DNA of 35,276 nucleotides from a virus. The notes beneath the pieces are model-generated. The model did no database searches and was not told the origin of the DNA. It was given only the letters and a program-made list of their open reading frames with translations. Below are positions 18,676-26,187 of this stretch, in pieces (the stretch's first letter is position 1; each line of letters opens with the position of its first letter). The position numbers and the translations under genes are program-made. Location of the stretch: positions 1-35,276 of IMG/VR virus record IMGVR_UViG_3300044798_000308; one strand, 5' to 3'.

Positions 18676-19062
18676 CTAGCACCGAGCCATCTGGATTTTG
18701 AAGGTGAAGTTGAGAATTCCTCCGATCGCCAATACTGATCCTGGAGTTATAACCTCCCGAAGTAGCATGTTCCCACCAGAGACAGCATCAAAAAGACCCC
18801 ATTCCGTAATCGTCAGCACCGCCAACGCGGTAATCGATCCACTTACCTGGTAGGTGTCTCCCGCCTGAGTAATCGTAACAATCGTAGATACACCGGGTGA
18901 GCGTGCATATCCGCCAGTGGTATCCTCGGTGGCCAACTGGGTATTGGTTGCGACTGGAGCTGCTATCCCAGTTCCCCAGCCGATGTAAAGAGGTTCGGTG
19001 CCGACGCCTTTGATTCGGCTGGCCAAGATGCTGAGTCCTTTATTGGTTATAATTTTGGCCAT
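18676..19062 (-). CDS. Small tail-fibre-type virion protein (128 aa)
   Basis: ATG at 19062, with AGGGGG 4-5 nt upstream. The pattern is IITNKGLSILASRIKG, EPLYIGWGTG, TTGGYARSPGV, VTITQAGDTYQVSGSITA, TITEWGLFDAVSGGNMLLRE and FTFKIQMARC. It is familiar from many short phage tail proteins in which I-x-N-x-G-L---A opens the protein, a GxGTG loop follows, and ITExGLFDAxSGGxML-R lies near the end. These are related to the N-terminal parts of tail-collar and H-type fibres. It lies immediately upstream of the three large fibre paralogues and may be a collar or fibre-base component. No enzyme motif is present. Confidence 0.65.
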   Translation of the reverse strand: MAKIITNKGLSILASRIKGVGTEPLYIGWGTGIAAPVATNTQLATEDTTGGYARSPGVSTIVTITQAGDTYQVSGSITALAVLTITEWGLFDAVSGGNMLLREVITPGSVLAIGGILNFTFKIQMARC

Positions 19063-19070
19063 GGATCCCC

Positions 19071-19373
19071 CTAGAATTCTTCGTAAAAGCAGGTTACGCC
19101 GTCACCGTTGCTTCCCTTGAGGTACATACCAGCCAGGTCGATATTGTTGCCCACCCCAGCCGGTTTGATCAGTACCCTGTCAAGGGGTGCCGCTCCAGTA
19201 TTCGGAATCAGGCAGATTCCCTTGTTCGTGCCCACCGTCGCATCACCCAAGAAAATATTCGCTTGATTGTCTATGTAGGACTGAATCCACGCCTGGGCGC
19301 ATTTAATGCTTGTGGCGCTAATAGCCTGGACGCTGGTGCCACTGAGAATCTTTTGGGTCAACTTCCAAGTCAT
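19071..19373 (-). CDS. Hypothetical virion protein, paralogue of the next gene (100 aa)
   Basis: ATG at 19373, with AGGAGG 4 nt upstream; the SD overlaps the preceding gene's stop. The protein (MTWKLTQKILSGTSVQAISA...) aligns over its full length with the product of 19382-19690: an ISATSIKCAQA segment, IFLGDATVGTNKG, a P-LDRV/P-DRI stretch, GVGNNIDLAGMYLKGSNGDG and the shared ending YYEEF/FYEEF. The repeated small-residue turns suggest a compact beta fold. No database family is recognised. A small neck or tail accessory protein is likely from context. Confidence 0.65.
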   Translation of the reverse strand: MTWKLTQKILSGTSVQAISATSIKCAQAWIQSYIDNQANIFLGDATVGTNKGICLIPNTGAAPLDRVLIKPAGVGNNIDLAGMYLKGSNGDGVTCFYEEF

Positions 19374-19381
19374 ACCGCCTC

Positions 19382-19690
19382 CTAGAATTCTTCGTAATAA
19401 ACGTCCACTCCTTCACCATGAGTGGCCAAAATGTAAATATGTTGGAGATCCATGTTGTTTCCTACGCCATTGGACTCCAAAGGGATTCTGTCCGGGGCAT
19501 CAGCATCCTTCCCTGGCCCCAGCAGGACAATCGCCAACTTGTTGGTGACATTGAGGTCACCAAGATAAACAGCATCGTGACCGACTCGGCAGTATTGGAC
19601 GATTGCTCGTGAACACCTTATGCTGGTAGCAGAGACCGGCTCTGGAGTTGAACCTGTGCCATCAAACAATTTCTGAACCAGTTTGAACAC
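19382..19690 (-). CDS. Hypothetical virion protein, paralogue pair member (102 aa)
   Basis: I choose GTG at 19690 because AAGGAGG lies 6 nt upstream and the resulting N-terminus (MFKLVQKLFDGTGS) aligns with the MTWKLTQKILSGT start of the downstream paralogue. A longer frame to 19759 would run through the end of the upstream gene. Shared landmarks are VSATSIRCSRA, VYLGDLNVTNK, GVGNNMDLQHIYI and YYEEF. It is small and has no membrane segment. The role is unknown; tandem duplication is clear. Confidence 0.65.
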   Translation of the reverse strand: MFKLVQKLFDGTGSTPEPVSATSIRCSRAIVQYCRVGHDAVYLGDLNVTNKLAIVLLGPGKDADAPDRIPLESNGVGNNMDLQHIYILATHGEGVDVYYEEF

Positions 19691-19700
19691 CTCTGCCTCC

Positions 19701-19925
19701 TTACGGAATCTGCCTGCCTTTGTCTTTCTCGCAGGGGAGATCTTCCTCGTCCAAGACAAACGGAGTCATAAACTCGCCTCCTGCCTTGGTGGCACAATCC
19801 GGAATGGTGAAGGCCATGCTCGGGTCATCCGGTGATCGGCCATCGGGGATCTTGTGGCCCGTGGGGGCCTGGTTAAACGTGCGCTCCGATCTCTCGGGTG
19901 GATTCGGGATTTCTTTTCTTGCCAT
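19701..19925 (-). CDS. Small hypothetical protein (74 aa)
   Basis: ATG at 19925, with GAGGT about 7 nt upstream. The sequence (MARKEIPNPPERSERTFNQA...) is polar and rich in proline and charged residues, with two cysteines (about 44 and 65), and has no predicted fold I recognise. It sits between the glycosyltransferase and the paralogue pair. Its stop lies immediately before the next gene's SD, supporting co-expression. Function unknown. Confidence 0.55.
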   Translation of the reverse strand: MARKEIPNPPERSERTFNQAPTGHKIPDGRSPDDPSMAFTIPDCATKAGGEFMTPFVLDEEDLPCEKDKGRQIP

Positions 19926-19950
19926 GGCAATACCTCAATTTATAATACCA

Positions 19951-20604
19951 CTATCTTGTCAACCTGTATTGATCGTAATGGGCGGAGCCTACCGAAACCG
20001 GCAGGTTCATCTGCCTAACCTCGACCGAACTATCACACCAAGTACGAAATCCAAGCTTTCTAGCCCGGTCACAAAAATCCACATCCTCGCCTATGGTTGG
20101 ATCAGAAGTTCCGCGCCAGTAAGGACTTCCAAGAGCCTTTAGAACGCTGGTCTTTATCAACATAACACCGGTACCGCTACCAGCCGGAGTCTCAAAGAGA
20201 GCATTCTTCGGATAATCGTACATGGGAACCCTGTTCCCGTCCTTATCAAATTCAAATATCAATGGATCGATAGGAGGATTTGAACGGAAAAACAACGGTG
20301 AAATAATGTCAACGTCTCTCTTTAAAAGTACATCCAATAGGTTTGCCGGAACTACCATGTCATCGTCTATGAGCAATAGTAGATCGGTGTTGAATTCCAC
20401 CGAAAGAGCCGAAGCTGCGTTTCTGGCTACCACGATAGGTATCTTGGGACCGGGCACACACCAACGCACGGCGTATTCTCCGCGCTCTTCCGCTTTTCCG
20501 GTAGCCTGAGAAAACACAAGGAAATTGATGAGTGGTTCCGGTTCTACAGCATGATACGTTGGAACCGCAGCAATTATTTTTAGGGGACCTCTTTTATCTA
20601 CCAT
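19951..20604 (-). CDS. GT2-type glycosyltransferase (217 aa)
   Basis: I place the start at ATG 20604 (MVDKRGPLKIIAAVPTYHAV), just past the upstream stop at 20607; a TTG at 20631 would overlap that gene. The fold is GT-A: a first strand with IIAAVPTYH near residue 10-18, LLLLIDDDMVVP with a DDD triad at 80-82 (the DxD metal/nucleotide-sugar site), an acceptor-side GSGTGVMLI at 142-150, and EDVDFCDRARKLGF at 173-186, where the ED pair is the usual catalytic-base region. It is short for GT2 and lacks a membrane segment, so it is probably cytosolic. The donor and acceptor are unknown. Its position among structural genes suggests glycosylation of a virion protein or modification of a host surface sugar. 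Confidence 0.8.
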   Translation of the reverse strand: MVDKRGPLKIIAAVPTYHAVEPEPLINFLVFSQATGKAEERGEYAVRWCVPGPKIPIVVARNAASALSVEFNTDLLLLIDDDMVVPANLLDVLLKRDVDIISPLFFRSNPPIDPLIFEFDKDGNRVPMYDYPKNALFETPAGSGTGVMLIKTSVLKALGSPYWRGTSDPTIGEDVDFCDRARKLGFRTWCDSSVEVRQMNLPVSVGSAHYDQYRLTR

Positions 20605-20606
20605 GC

Positions 20607-21776
20607 CTAATCCGCGTCGTGACTCTGCCAATATGCAGCACCGTGCTGGGTAAATGGATATTTAGAAAACGCCCACATCAAATTGTTCATATAAATGCTG
20701 TCGTCGGCCATTGCCGCATTAATGTAATCCTGTTCGTGTTGGGCCTGAAAGTCCCTAGAAAGCTGTATGTCATAATACGGACTCTTACGATTATACATCA
20801 TAATGTCTGAAAGAGCGCCGTGAACGAGCATATGGGAAGGAACAGCCGGAGGAGGCGTATCCTCATCCTCGACCATGTTCTCAACTGTACGATACGCAAT
20901 ATAGGGAAATCCCTGCTCCATACTTGGGGTAGGATAAAGTTCGTACTGGAAGCGGCCTACTTCGTCCGGAATATAGTCATTGAGCATGTAAACCCATCCG
21001 GTCGTCTGTCTCCAAGTATCGTAAGTATTCAATACCTCTTGCGGCATGTTAAGTCGTAGACGCCATCCCTGCGCTGTGTTTACCACCGACCAAACCATTC
21101 TCAGGTTCTGTCCTAGATTTACATAGGCTTGACAGATCTGGTAGCTTGAGTTGGTTGTGCTAGGGTGCCCGTAGGGAAGGTCAAGCAACAATTCCTGAGT
21201 CAGCGTAACACCGCGAATATTATAAAACGGTCGCGTTGTTCCAATGCGGAACTGTCTACGCATAAGAGAGGACTTAAAGATGGTTTCGCCAGCACTATGG
21301 ATTTTGGTCGGTTTGCATTTGAAGTTTGTACTATCAATAGAAAGGACAAGAAGTACGTCTTGGTTTGGACCGCCACTATTGATTGTTAACCAGTCACCAA
21401 CCTCTATCCCGGTCATGGAAAGTGGGGTGATATCCTGATATTCGCCAACCACGGTGACGGCCTGAGAGAGGGTGGTATTTACACCTCCATCATTGGCTAT
21501 CCATCCCGTGCCAACGCCCGTGACAATACTAGATCCACGAGTTACAGATACGCTTCCGGTAGTGTAGGCGGCGGGAATAGACATCTCTCCACGCACAAGA
21601 AGACCGCCCCACATGCGGCGATCTTGTACTTGACGCAGACGAGTATTTAAACGACGCTTAACCAGTTGCGGAGGAGCATCGGGATTATACGAGAGAACAT
21701 GATCCACCATTTGGCGGAAGTTCTCCTGTACCCCGCCGCCGCCGACAAATGGCTGCGTCGGTCCTGTTTGACTCAT
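20607..21776 (-). CDS. Virion structural protein, possible neck/adaptor component (389 aa)
   Basis: The start is ATG at 21776 (MSQTGPTQPFVGGGGVQENF), with GAGGGG 3 nt upstream; the TTG-start extension of five codons is less likely. The N-terminus holds a glycine run, then VDHVLSYNPDAPPQLVKRRL with a LNTRLRQVQDRRMWGGLLVRGE segment, a helix-then-beta layout known from connector-like phage proteins. The middle is beta-rich (SVSVTRGSSIVTGVGTGW). The C-terminal half has helical stretches and ends SKYPFTQHGAAYWQSHDAD. It lies between the capsid-decoration cluster and the glycosyltransferase. A neck, adaptor or gateway protein is the best guess, not certain. Confidence 0.55.
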   Translation of the reverse strand: MSQTGPTQPFVGGGGVQENFRQMVDHVLSYNPDAPPQLVKRRLNTRLRQVQDRRMWGGLLVRGEMSIPAAYTTGSVSVTRGSSIVTGVGTGWIANDGGVNTTLSQAVTVVGEYQDITPLSMTGIEVGDWLTINSGGPNQDVLLVLSIDSTNFKCKPTKIHSAGETIFKSSLMRRQFRIGTTRPFYNIRGVTLTQELLLDLPYGHPSTTNSSYQICQAYVNLGQNLRMVWSVVNTAQGWRLRLNMPQEVLNTYDTWRQTTGWVYMLNDYIPDEVGRFQYELYPTPSMEQGFPYIAYRTVENMVEDEDTPPPAVPSHMLVHGALSDIMMYNRKSPYYDIQLSRDFQAQHEQDYINAAMADDSIYMNNLMWAFSKYPFTQHGAAYWQSHDAD

Positions 21777-21793
21777 GATCCCCTCGCGCAAAT

Positions 21794-21819
21794 ATCGGAG
21801 GGCCTTACGACCCCCCGAT
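21794..21819 (-). promoter_or_regulatory. Strong GNRA-capped hairpin in the intergenic leader
   Basis: In the transcribed (minus) strand an 11-bp stem (one internal G-U and one closing U-G) is capped by GUAA, a GNRA tetraloop. It lies between the stop at 21838 and the SD of the gene at 21776. No U-tract follows on the minus strand, so it is not a classic intrinsic terminator for these genes. It may be an RNase-processing or stability element or an attenuator of downstream expression. Confidence 0.6.
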
Positions 21820-21837
21820 TAATTTTGCCCAGGCTTC

Positions 21838-22086
21838 TTATTTGAAGCCGATAACCAGAATGCTGGTTGCACCGTAAGAGCCACTTAGAACGAATGTGAT
21901 AGTACCTCCACTTGCCGTATATCCACCCGTCTGACCCGAAGTCGCGTTAGTGAAACTAACGTGTTCAATGACAGACAAGCCGGTTACGAAGGTATCGCCG
22001 TTATCAATTCCAGCGGTCTTAGCGATGACTCCATCTCTGTTACCGAGGGACAGGTTTTCTTTGTACGTAGTTGTGATCGCAGGCAT
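21838..22086 (-). CDS. Small virion protein, family B copy 2 (82 aa)
   Basis: ATG at 22086, with AAGGGGG about 5 nt upstream. It aligns with the product of 23259-23507 over its whole length: LSLGNRDG, GDTFVTGLSVIEHVSFTN, GGYTASGGTITFVL and a final FK. It is a short, beta-rich protein with no cysteine or membrane segment. A nearly identical layout after the A-type genes suggests a capsid decoration, stabilising or minor head protein. Confidence 0.65.
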   Translation of the reverse strand: MPAITTTYKENLSLGNRDGVIAKTAGIDNGDTFVTGLSVIEHVSFTNATSGQTGGYTASGGTITFVLSGSYGATSILVIGFK

Positions 22087-22096
22087 TGGGTCCCCC

Positions 22097-22669
22097 TTAC
22101 CAGATCATGTTGTGTAACAAAACAGGGCCAAAGTTGGTTGGAGCGTCTACTGCCAGGGCTACCCCAAACGGGAGCCCAACAAGAGCCGCATCCACGGCAC
22201 ACCGGCCAAATCTCTGATTAGTTGAACTGTAGATCATGATTTCTCCGGCGGCGGTAGATGCATCAACCCCAGCCAATAGCGCTACCCCACCCACCTGAAT
22301 CCAGGTGTAATAGCCTTGTGTAACCACTCCGAGAAGAACTCCGGCTAGGAGATTCTTTCCCTTTGCGGCAGCATAGGCGCTTGTTACTGTAAACAAACCA
22401 TTGGCCGGATCTAGGCTGTACCAATGTACAACCCCTCCAGCCACTGCGGCTACAGCAGTTTGCTGACCATTAGCACCGTTTTCAAACAGTACATAACGGT
22501 AAACGTTACCTTTGTGCCGATACAGAGTTCCAAGAGGTGCCTTCTGAGTCGCATCGTTTGTCGTTGCGATATCCCCAGGATACGCCCCGGAGATATTCAT
22601 TGTAGGGGGAACCTCTACGATTTCCTGCGACCCAAAGGTAAACAGGCCATCTTTTAATGTAACTGTCAT
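22097..22669 (-). CDS. Capsid-associated protein, family A copy 3 (190 aa)
   Basis: ATG at 22669, with GGGAGG upstream. The family A landmarks are present: an opening MTVTLKDGLFTFGSQEIVEV, KAPLGTLYRHKGNVYRYV, HWYSLDPANGLFTVTSAY, and GYYTWIQVGGVALLAGV with a preceding NLLAGVLLG. The family resembles phage head-associated proteins of the decoration or fibre type (DUF2190-like in general layout) with a hydrophobic GxVxxG turn in place of a catalytic site. Location downstream of the capsid gene supports a role on the shell. Confidence 0.6.
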   Translation of the reverse strand: MTVTLKDGLFTFGSQEIVEVPPTMNISGAYPGDIATTNDATQKAPLGTLYRHKGNVYRYVLFENGANGQQTAVAAVAGGVVHWYSLDPANGLFTVTSAYAAAKGKNLLAGVLLGVVTQGYYTWIQVGGVALLAGVDASTAAGEIMIYSSTNQRFGRCAVDAALVGLPFGVALAVDAPTNFGPVLLHNMIW

Positions 22670-22683
22670 TGTTTAGTCCTCCC

Positions 22684-23244
22684 TTAGAAGCACGTCAAAA
22701 CAGGGGCGCATAGAAGCACCGATGATTTGTTGCTTGAAAACGCTGTGTAGGCCACGCCGAAGGGTACGCTTAAAATCTCCCCATCGGCATCAATATGAGC
22801 AAATTCCAAATCAGTTGCCGATCCGAGCATAACGTCGCCGATCGCCACGCTTGCATTAACCAGAACCGAAACCACGCCACCCACCTGAATCCAGGTGTAG
22901 TAGCCATCGGTCACGACGGTAGTGCCAAGCACTCCGGCAACGGTGTTAACACCGCCGATTTCGTCGGCGTGATCACTAGTTACAGTGAACGTTCCAGCGG
23001 TTGGGTCCAGACTCTTCCAATGAACAACGGCGTAGGCCACTGCCGCTACATTGTTCGTTCCGTTGTCGAACTTGACGTAGCGGTACATGTTGCCCTTGTA
23101 GCGATACAAAGTTCCCAAAGGGTTCTTCGCAGTCGCATCATTGGTGTTTTTGATCCCGCCATAGGGCGAAGCGATCAGATCTGGAGGAATCTCCACTGTC
23201 TGGGCATTCTTGAAGGCGGATAGTTCATCACCATATACAGACAT
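22684..23244 (-). CDS. Capsid-associated protein, family A copy 2 (186 aa)
   Basis: ATG at 23244, with AGGAGG 5 nt upstream. It has KNPLGTLYRYKGNMYRYVKF, VHWKSLDPTAGTFTVTSDHA, VNTVAGVLGT and GYYTWIQVGGVVSVLVNA. It is closest to copies 1 and 3 in the YYTWIQVGG segment, which is also conserved at DNA level. The N-terminus (MSVYGDELSAFKNAQTVEIP) is its least conserved part. Probably an external head protein. Confidence 0.6.
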   Translation of the reverse strand: MSVYGDELSAFKNAQTVEIPPDLIASPYGGIKNTNDATAKNPLGTLYRYKGNMYRYVKFDNGTNNVAAVAYAVVHWKSLDPTAGTFTVTSDHADEIGGVNTVAGVLGTTVVTDGYYTWIQVGGVVSVLVNASVAIGDVMLGSATDLEFAHIDADGEILSVPFGVAYTAFSSNKSSVLLCAPVLTCF

Positions 23245-23258
23245 AAAGCCTCCTTTGG

Positions 23259-23507
23259 TTATTTGAATCCTTGGACAAACACCGTAGCACTTGCAAGAGA
23301 CCCACCACCTATCTTAAAGGTGATAACACTGACAGATACGGTATAGCCCACGGTTGAACCTTGAGTGTTGTTGGTAATATCCACATGCTCAATTGACGAC
23401 ATTCCGGTTTCCCAGGTATCGTTATTTGCGATCGATGTGAACTTTGCCGTCAACCCATCCCGGTTTCCTAATGAAAGTTGAGCGAGAGAGGTAGGGGTAA
23501 TAGACAT
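23259..23507 (-). CDS. Small virion protein, family B copy 1 (82 aa)
   Basis: ATG at 23507, with AGGAGG upstream. Paralogue of the 82-aa product at 21838-22086, sharing LSLGNRDG, WETGMSSIEHVDITN, a GYTVS strand and a closing QGFK. The same length supports a recent copy of a single unit. It lies between two family A genes. Confidence 0.65.
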   Translation of the reverse strand: MSITPTSLAQLSLGNRDGLTAKFTSIANNDTWETGMSSIEHVDITNNTQGSTVGYTVSVSVITFKIGGGSLASATVFVQGFK

Positions 23508-23516
23508 ATCATCCTC

Positions 23517-24086
23517 CTACCATTCCAGGTTCTGCAATAGAACCGATCCGGTACCAGCGGTAAAATTGGCAACTGCTGTAAGCACGCCAAAAATAATCGC
23601 TCGTGGTGTTGCTGCTGTTGCTGCCCCCGTGAGTTTAAGCTTAAGGTCAGTTGTAGTGTACGAACACTTGCAACCAGCCACCGCTGCCGCGAGCTGATCT
23701 CCTGGAAGTGAGGTAAATTCAAGTTTACAGGTTGCAACGCCACCGACCTGAATCCAGGTGTAATACCCGGTGGTCAGCGTGACTCCTGTATTCTGGAAAA
23801 TACCAGCGACAAGGTTTGCACCAATGCCGCTAGTATAATCAGATGTAACGGTAAAGGTCCCGCTTGGCGGATCTAAGGCGTACCAGTGGGCAGCGCCATA
23901 GACCGTAGCAGCTACGGGACCTGTTCCCGTACTTAACTTGACATACCGCCAGACTTTGCCACCTACCCGATACAGCGCCCCTAATGGAGCCTTGGGAGTA
24001 GCATCGTTTGCATTTCCAGGGGTGGAGGGAACCTCAGCCGTCTGGTTTGTGCCAAACTCAAAGAGACCGTCAGGCGTATTAGTCAT
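23517..24086 (-). CDS. Capsid-associated protein, family A copy 1 (189 aa)
   Basis: ATG at 24086, 13 nt after the capsid gene's stop, with GGAGG about 5 nt upstream. It opens MTNTPDGLFEFGTNQTAEVP and has KAPLGALYRVGGKVWRYVKL, HWYALDPPSGTFTVTSDY, NLVAGIFQNTG and GYYTWIQVGGVATCKLEF. It is the family A gene nearest to the capsid gene and the likely original decoration gene. Copies 2 and 3 probably arose from it. Confidence 0.65.
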   Translation of the reverse strand: MTNTPDGLFEFGTNQTAEVPSTPGNANDATPKAPLGALYRVGGKVWRYVKLSTGTGPVAATVYGAAHWYALDPPSGTFTVTSDYTSGIGANLVAGIFQNTGVTLTTGYYTWIQVGGVATCKLEFTSLPGDQLAAAVAGCKCSYTTTDLKLKLTGAATAATPRAIIFGVLTAVANFTAGTGSVLLQNLEW

Positions 24087-24098
24087 GGATGGCCTCCG

Positions 24099-25073
24099 TT
24101 AACTCGTAATCGCGGTGAACTTAAAGAACAGACGCGGTGCAGGGAACAATAGGTTTCCTGCAAACAAATACTGACCGGCCACATCGTCGGTATTCTGAGC
24201 TTCCTTGAAGCCGGTGAATCCGAACTGGTACTTAGCCAATGTACTGATATAGAACTGGATGTACTTGCTATTCAGTCCAAAGATGTGTGCTGCCGGGCAA
24301 TACTGATCAACGCAGATACTTGCGCCATTCCAACGCATCGACTGGAAGCCGATCTTGGCCACATCTGTAGATTCTTCCATGAAACGCTGTTGCGGAAGGA
24401 TCTTGTTCCAGATGATGTTCCAAATAAGCTGAGTCGTGGCGATCAAGTCTACGTGTTCATTGCCGAACCACGCTCCACCATAAGCGGTCTGAAGCAGCGC
24501 CATGGTAAATGCAGTTGAGCTAGTGTCCGCGTAGGCGTTGATGCCTGCGTTGTTGGTTCCGTTGCCAACACCCAGGTCGGAGCGGGTGATTCCACCGTAA
24601 GCAGCAAACGCAGATCCGTTATCCAGAGCTGCCTGCATACCGTCTAGGTTGATGGTACCAGAGTTGGTTCCCTGTCCATCAAGGAACAAGTCGGTGCCGA
24701 GGTTCTTCGCCATCTTTCCAGAGGCGTTAACCATCTTCGATTCAACGTAGCTCATGGCCGCTTCCGGTCCACGAGCCAACACGTTGTCGGTTCCGAACAA
24801 AGTCACGTTGACGTAGTAGTACTTTGGGTTTACTTCCAGGGCCGTATCGGTCTGGACGTAAGAAATGTTGAAAGTTCCACCGCGCTGGAACGCACCACCG
24901 TTTAATTCGGCGTATGCGATAGGGTGACGAATAGTCGTACCACCTTCGAAACGTTCAGCGTTGCGGGTCCTCAGCCGGGTAAATACCGGGCTGGACTTGT
25001 ACACGTTATCCACAAGACGTGGAACAATGTGCTTATTCACCTTACCGGTGATGTCATCCCATGTTAAAGCCAT
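24099..25073 (-). CDS. Major capsid protein, HK97-fold type (324 aa)
   Basis: ATG at 25073, with AGGAGGT about 8 nt upstream, an SD expected for a highly expressed gene. The order portal, scaffold, this gene, decoration genes is the standard head cluster. The N-terminus (MALTWDDITGKVNKHIVPRL) opens the arm; an FNISYV strand follows. Then come a YYYVNVTLFGTD-type E-loop or P-domain stretch, a long helix (GPEAAMSYVESKMVNASGKM) and AKNLGTDLFLDGQGTN, a pattern I know from uncultured-phage HK97-type capsids. The length of 324 aa is normal. No protease gene is visible, so maturation may use the scaffold alone. Confidence 0.8.
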   Translation of the reverse strand: MALTWDDITGKVNKHIVPRLVDNVYKSSPVFTRLRTRNAERFEGGTTIRHPIAYAELNGGAFQRGGTFNISYVQTDTALEVNPKYYYVNVTLFGTDNVLARGPEAAMSYVESKMVNASGKMAKNLGTDLFLDGQGTNSGTINLDGMQAALDNGSAFAAYGGITRSDLGVGNGTNNAGINAYADTSSTAFTMALLQTAYGGAWFGNEHVDLIATTQLIWNIIWNKILPQQRFMEESTDVAKIGFQSMRWNGASICVDQYCPAAHIFGLNSKYIQFYISTLAKYQFGFTGFKEAQNTDDVAGQYLFAGNLLFPAPRLFFKFTAITS

Positions 25074-25085
25074 GGTGTTGACCTC

Positions 25086-25280
25086 CTAAGTTAAAAGGTT
25101 AAACGAAACAAACTTTGCAAATGCTTCATTGGCTCGTACCCAATTGACACTCACCTCTGCTTGTCTCACCTTCCAATTCAGGTTCGGCCTTACGGCTTCC
25201 ATCACTGGCTCTGGTAACGCTTTCGGCTTGTGCTGCGGGGACGGACGTGCGAGCCGCTGCCGCCCATCCCCTAAAATCAA
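25086..25280 (-). other. Gap between scaffold and capsid genes holding an in-frame open stretch
   Basis: The 207 nt between the scaffold stop and the capsid start contain no certain gene. The scaffold frame stays open for 64 codons after its TAG and ends with a TAG inside the capsid SD. A candidate 38-codon ORF begins at an internal ATG near 25202 with MEAVRPNLNWKVRQAEVSVN. The minus-1 frame is also open over about 50 codons with alanine- and glutamate-rich content. An AT-rich stretch just before the capsid SD could hold a promoter, but I see no clear boxes. I cannot tell coding from untranslated leader here. Confidence 0.3.
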
Positions 25281-26138
25281 CTAGACCTTGCCTTCCGCCC
25301 GAAGTTCAGCCCCGATCAAATTGGACAAACGTCCAGTTCCATCGGCCTGAACATCATCAGGAATGCCGGTATCTTTTTTCTGAAGTCTCTGTTGTAGCGG
25401 TCCCAAAGTGGGTTCCCCGCCAGGAGCATAAGGAACACCCTGAGCTTTCAACTTCTCCTGGTATTTCTTCTCCACATCGAATTCAATGTCTTTACGCAGC
25501 TTGTCCTCGCGGGATTTTGCTGTTACGGTCTCATAAGCCTGCGCCAAATTGCCGCCACGCTTCTGAGCTTCCTCAAGCAACGCTCTCCGGTCGAGCTTAG
25601 TTCCGAAATTTTTCTGATGCTCTTCCTGAAGATCGATGATATCAAGCAGGGCCGCGCCGAGTGCATCTCCGCGCTTGTTGATTTCCTCGTCGAATTTCTC
25701 GGGGGTCATCAACTTGCCTTCTTTTACCATCTGATTTAATGTCTTGACGGTTGTGTCGAGTTCGCCAATCTTCTTATTGGCTTCCACAGCATCTTTTCGA
25801 GCTGCGGCGAGCTGCTTATTTAGCTCGTCCTCTTCCTGTGGGGTTCCTCCCGACTGACGCTGGGCACTTTCGAGGGCTGCTGCCCTCTCTTGTGCTGTTT
25901 TCAGATCGGTTTCGAGGGTTTTGTACTGCAAGTCTGCTTGTTCGTACCATGCGAGGTTTTGCTGGTGTTTAGCTTCCTGAGTTTTACGAGACTCGGCCAG
26001 CTCGTTCATCTTGCGAGAAAATTCAGATTGGCGAAGTCCATTATCAGACAACTCAATAAGCTCTTTCTTTCTCGCTTCTCGTTCCGCTGGATCTGTTATC
26101 AGGACCAGCATTTTTTCGAGTTCCGCTGAGATTGGCAT
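25281..26138 (-). CDS. Capsid scaffolding protein (285 aa)
   Basis: ATG at 26138 (MPISAELEKMLVLITDPAER), without a strong SD. The protein is highly charged and helical, with a coiled-coil core: about residues 40-160 are rich in E, K, Q and A (SRKTQEAKHQQNLAWYEQAD, ELNKQLAAARKDAVEANKKI), and residues about 160-235 continue as helices. It lacks cysteine, is hydrophilic and ends with a short proline/glycine linker and LIGAELRAEGKV. These are the usual features of phage scaffolds. Its position, directly before the capsid gene and after small head genes, fits. It probably guides capsid assembly and then leaves. An alternative is a minor core protein. Confidence 0.75.
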   Translation of the reverse strand: MPISAELEKMLVLITDPAEREARKKELIELSDNGLRQSEFSRKMNELAESRKTQEAKHQQNLAWYEQADLQYKTLETDLKTAQERAAALESAQRQSGGTPQEEDELNKQLAAARKDAVEANKKIGELDTTVKTLNQMVKEGKLMTPEKFDEEINKRGDALGAALLDIIDLQEEHQKNFGTKLDRRALLEEAQKRGGNLAQAYETVTAKSREDKLRKDIEFDVEKKYQEKLKAQGVPYAPGGEPTLGPLQQRLQKKDTGIPDDVQADGTGRLSNLIGAELRAEGKV

Positions 26139-26187
26139 TTGTTACATCTTCATTCTCTCATCTCATGTTATGGCAATTCCCGAGTCT

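Noticed and set aside
19939-19962. TTGACA and TATAAA on the minus strand near the end of the glycosyltransferase gene
   Set aside because: The spacing is only 12 nt, too short for a sigma-70 promoter, and the TTGACA is part of the coding end (RLTR).
22288-23765. Inverted repeat CACCTG...CAGGTG in three places
   Set aside because: It falls in the codons for the conserved YYTWIQVGG core of family A, so shared protein descent explains it.
25281-25283. Reassigned TAG codon as explanation for the scaffold extension
   Set aside because: Other genes here end with TAG directly before the next gene (for example at 14047 and 20607), and long ORFs are not broken by TAG, so the standard code holds.
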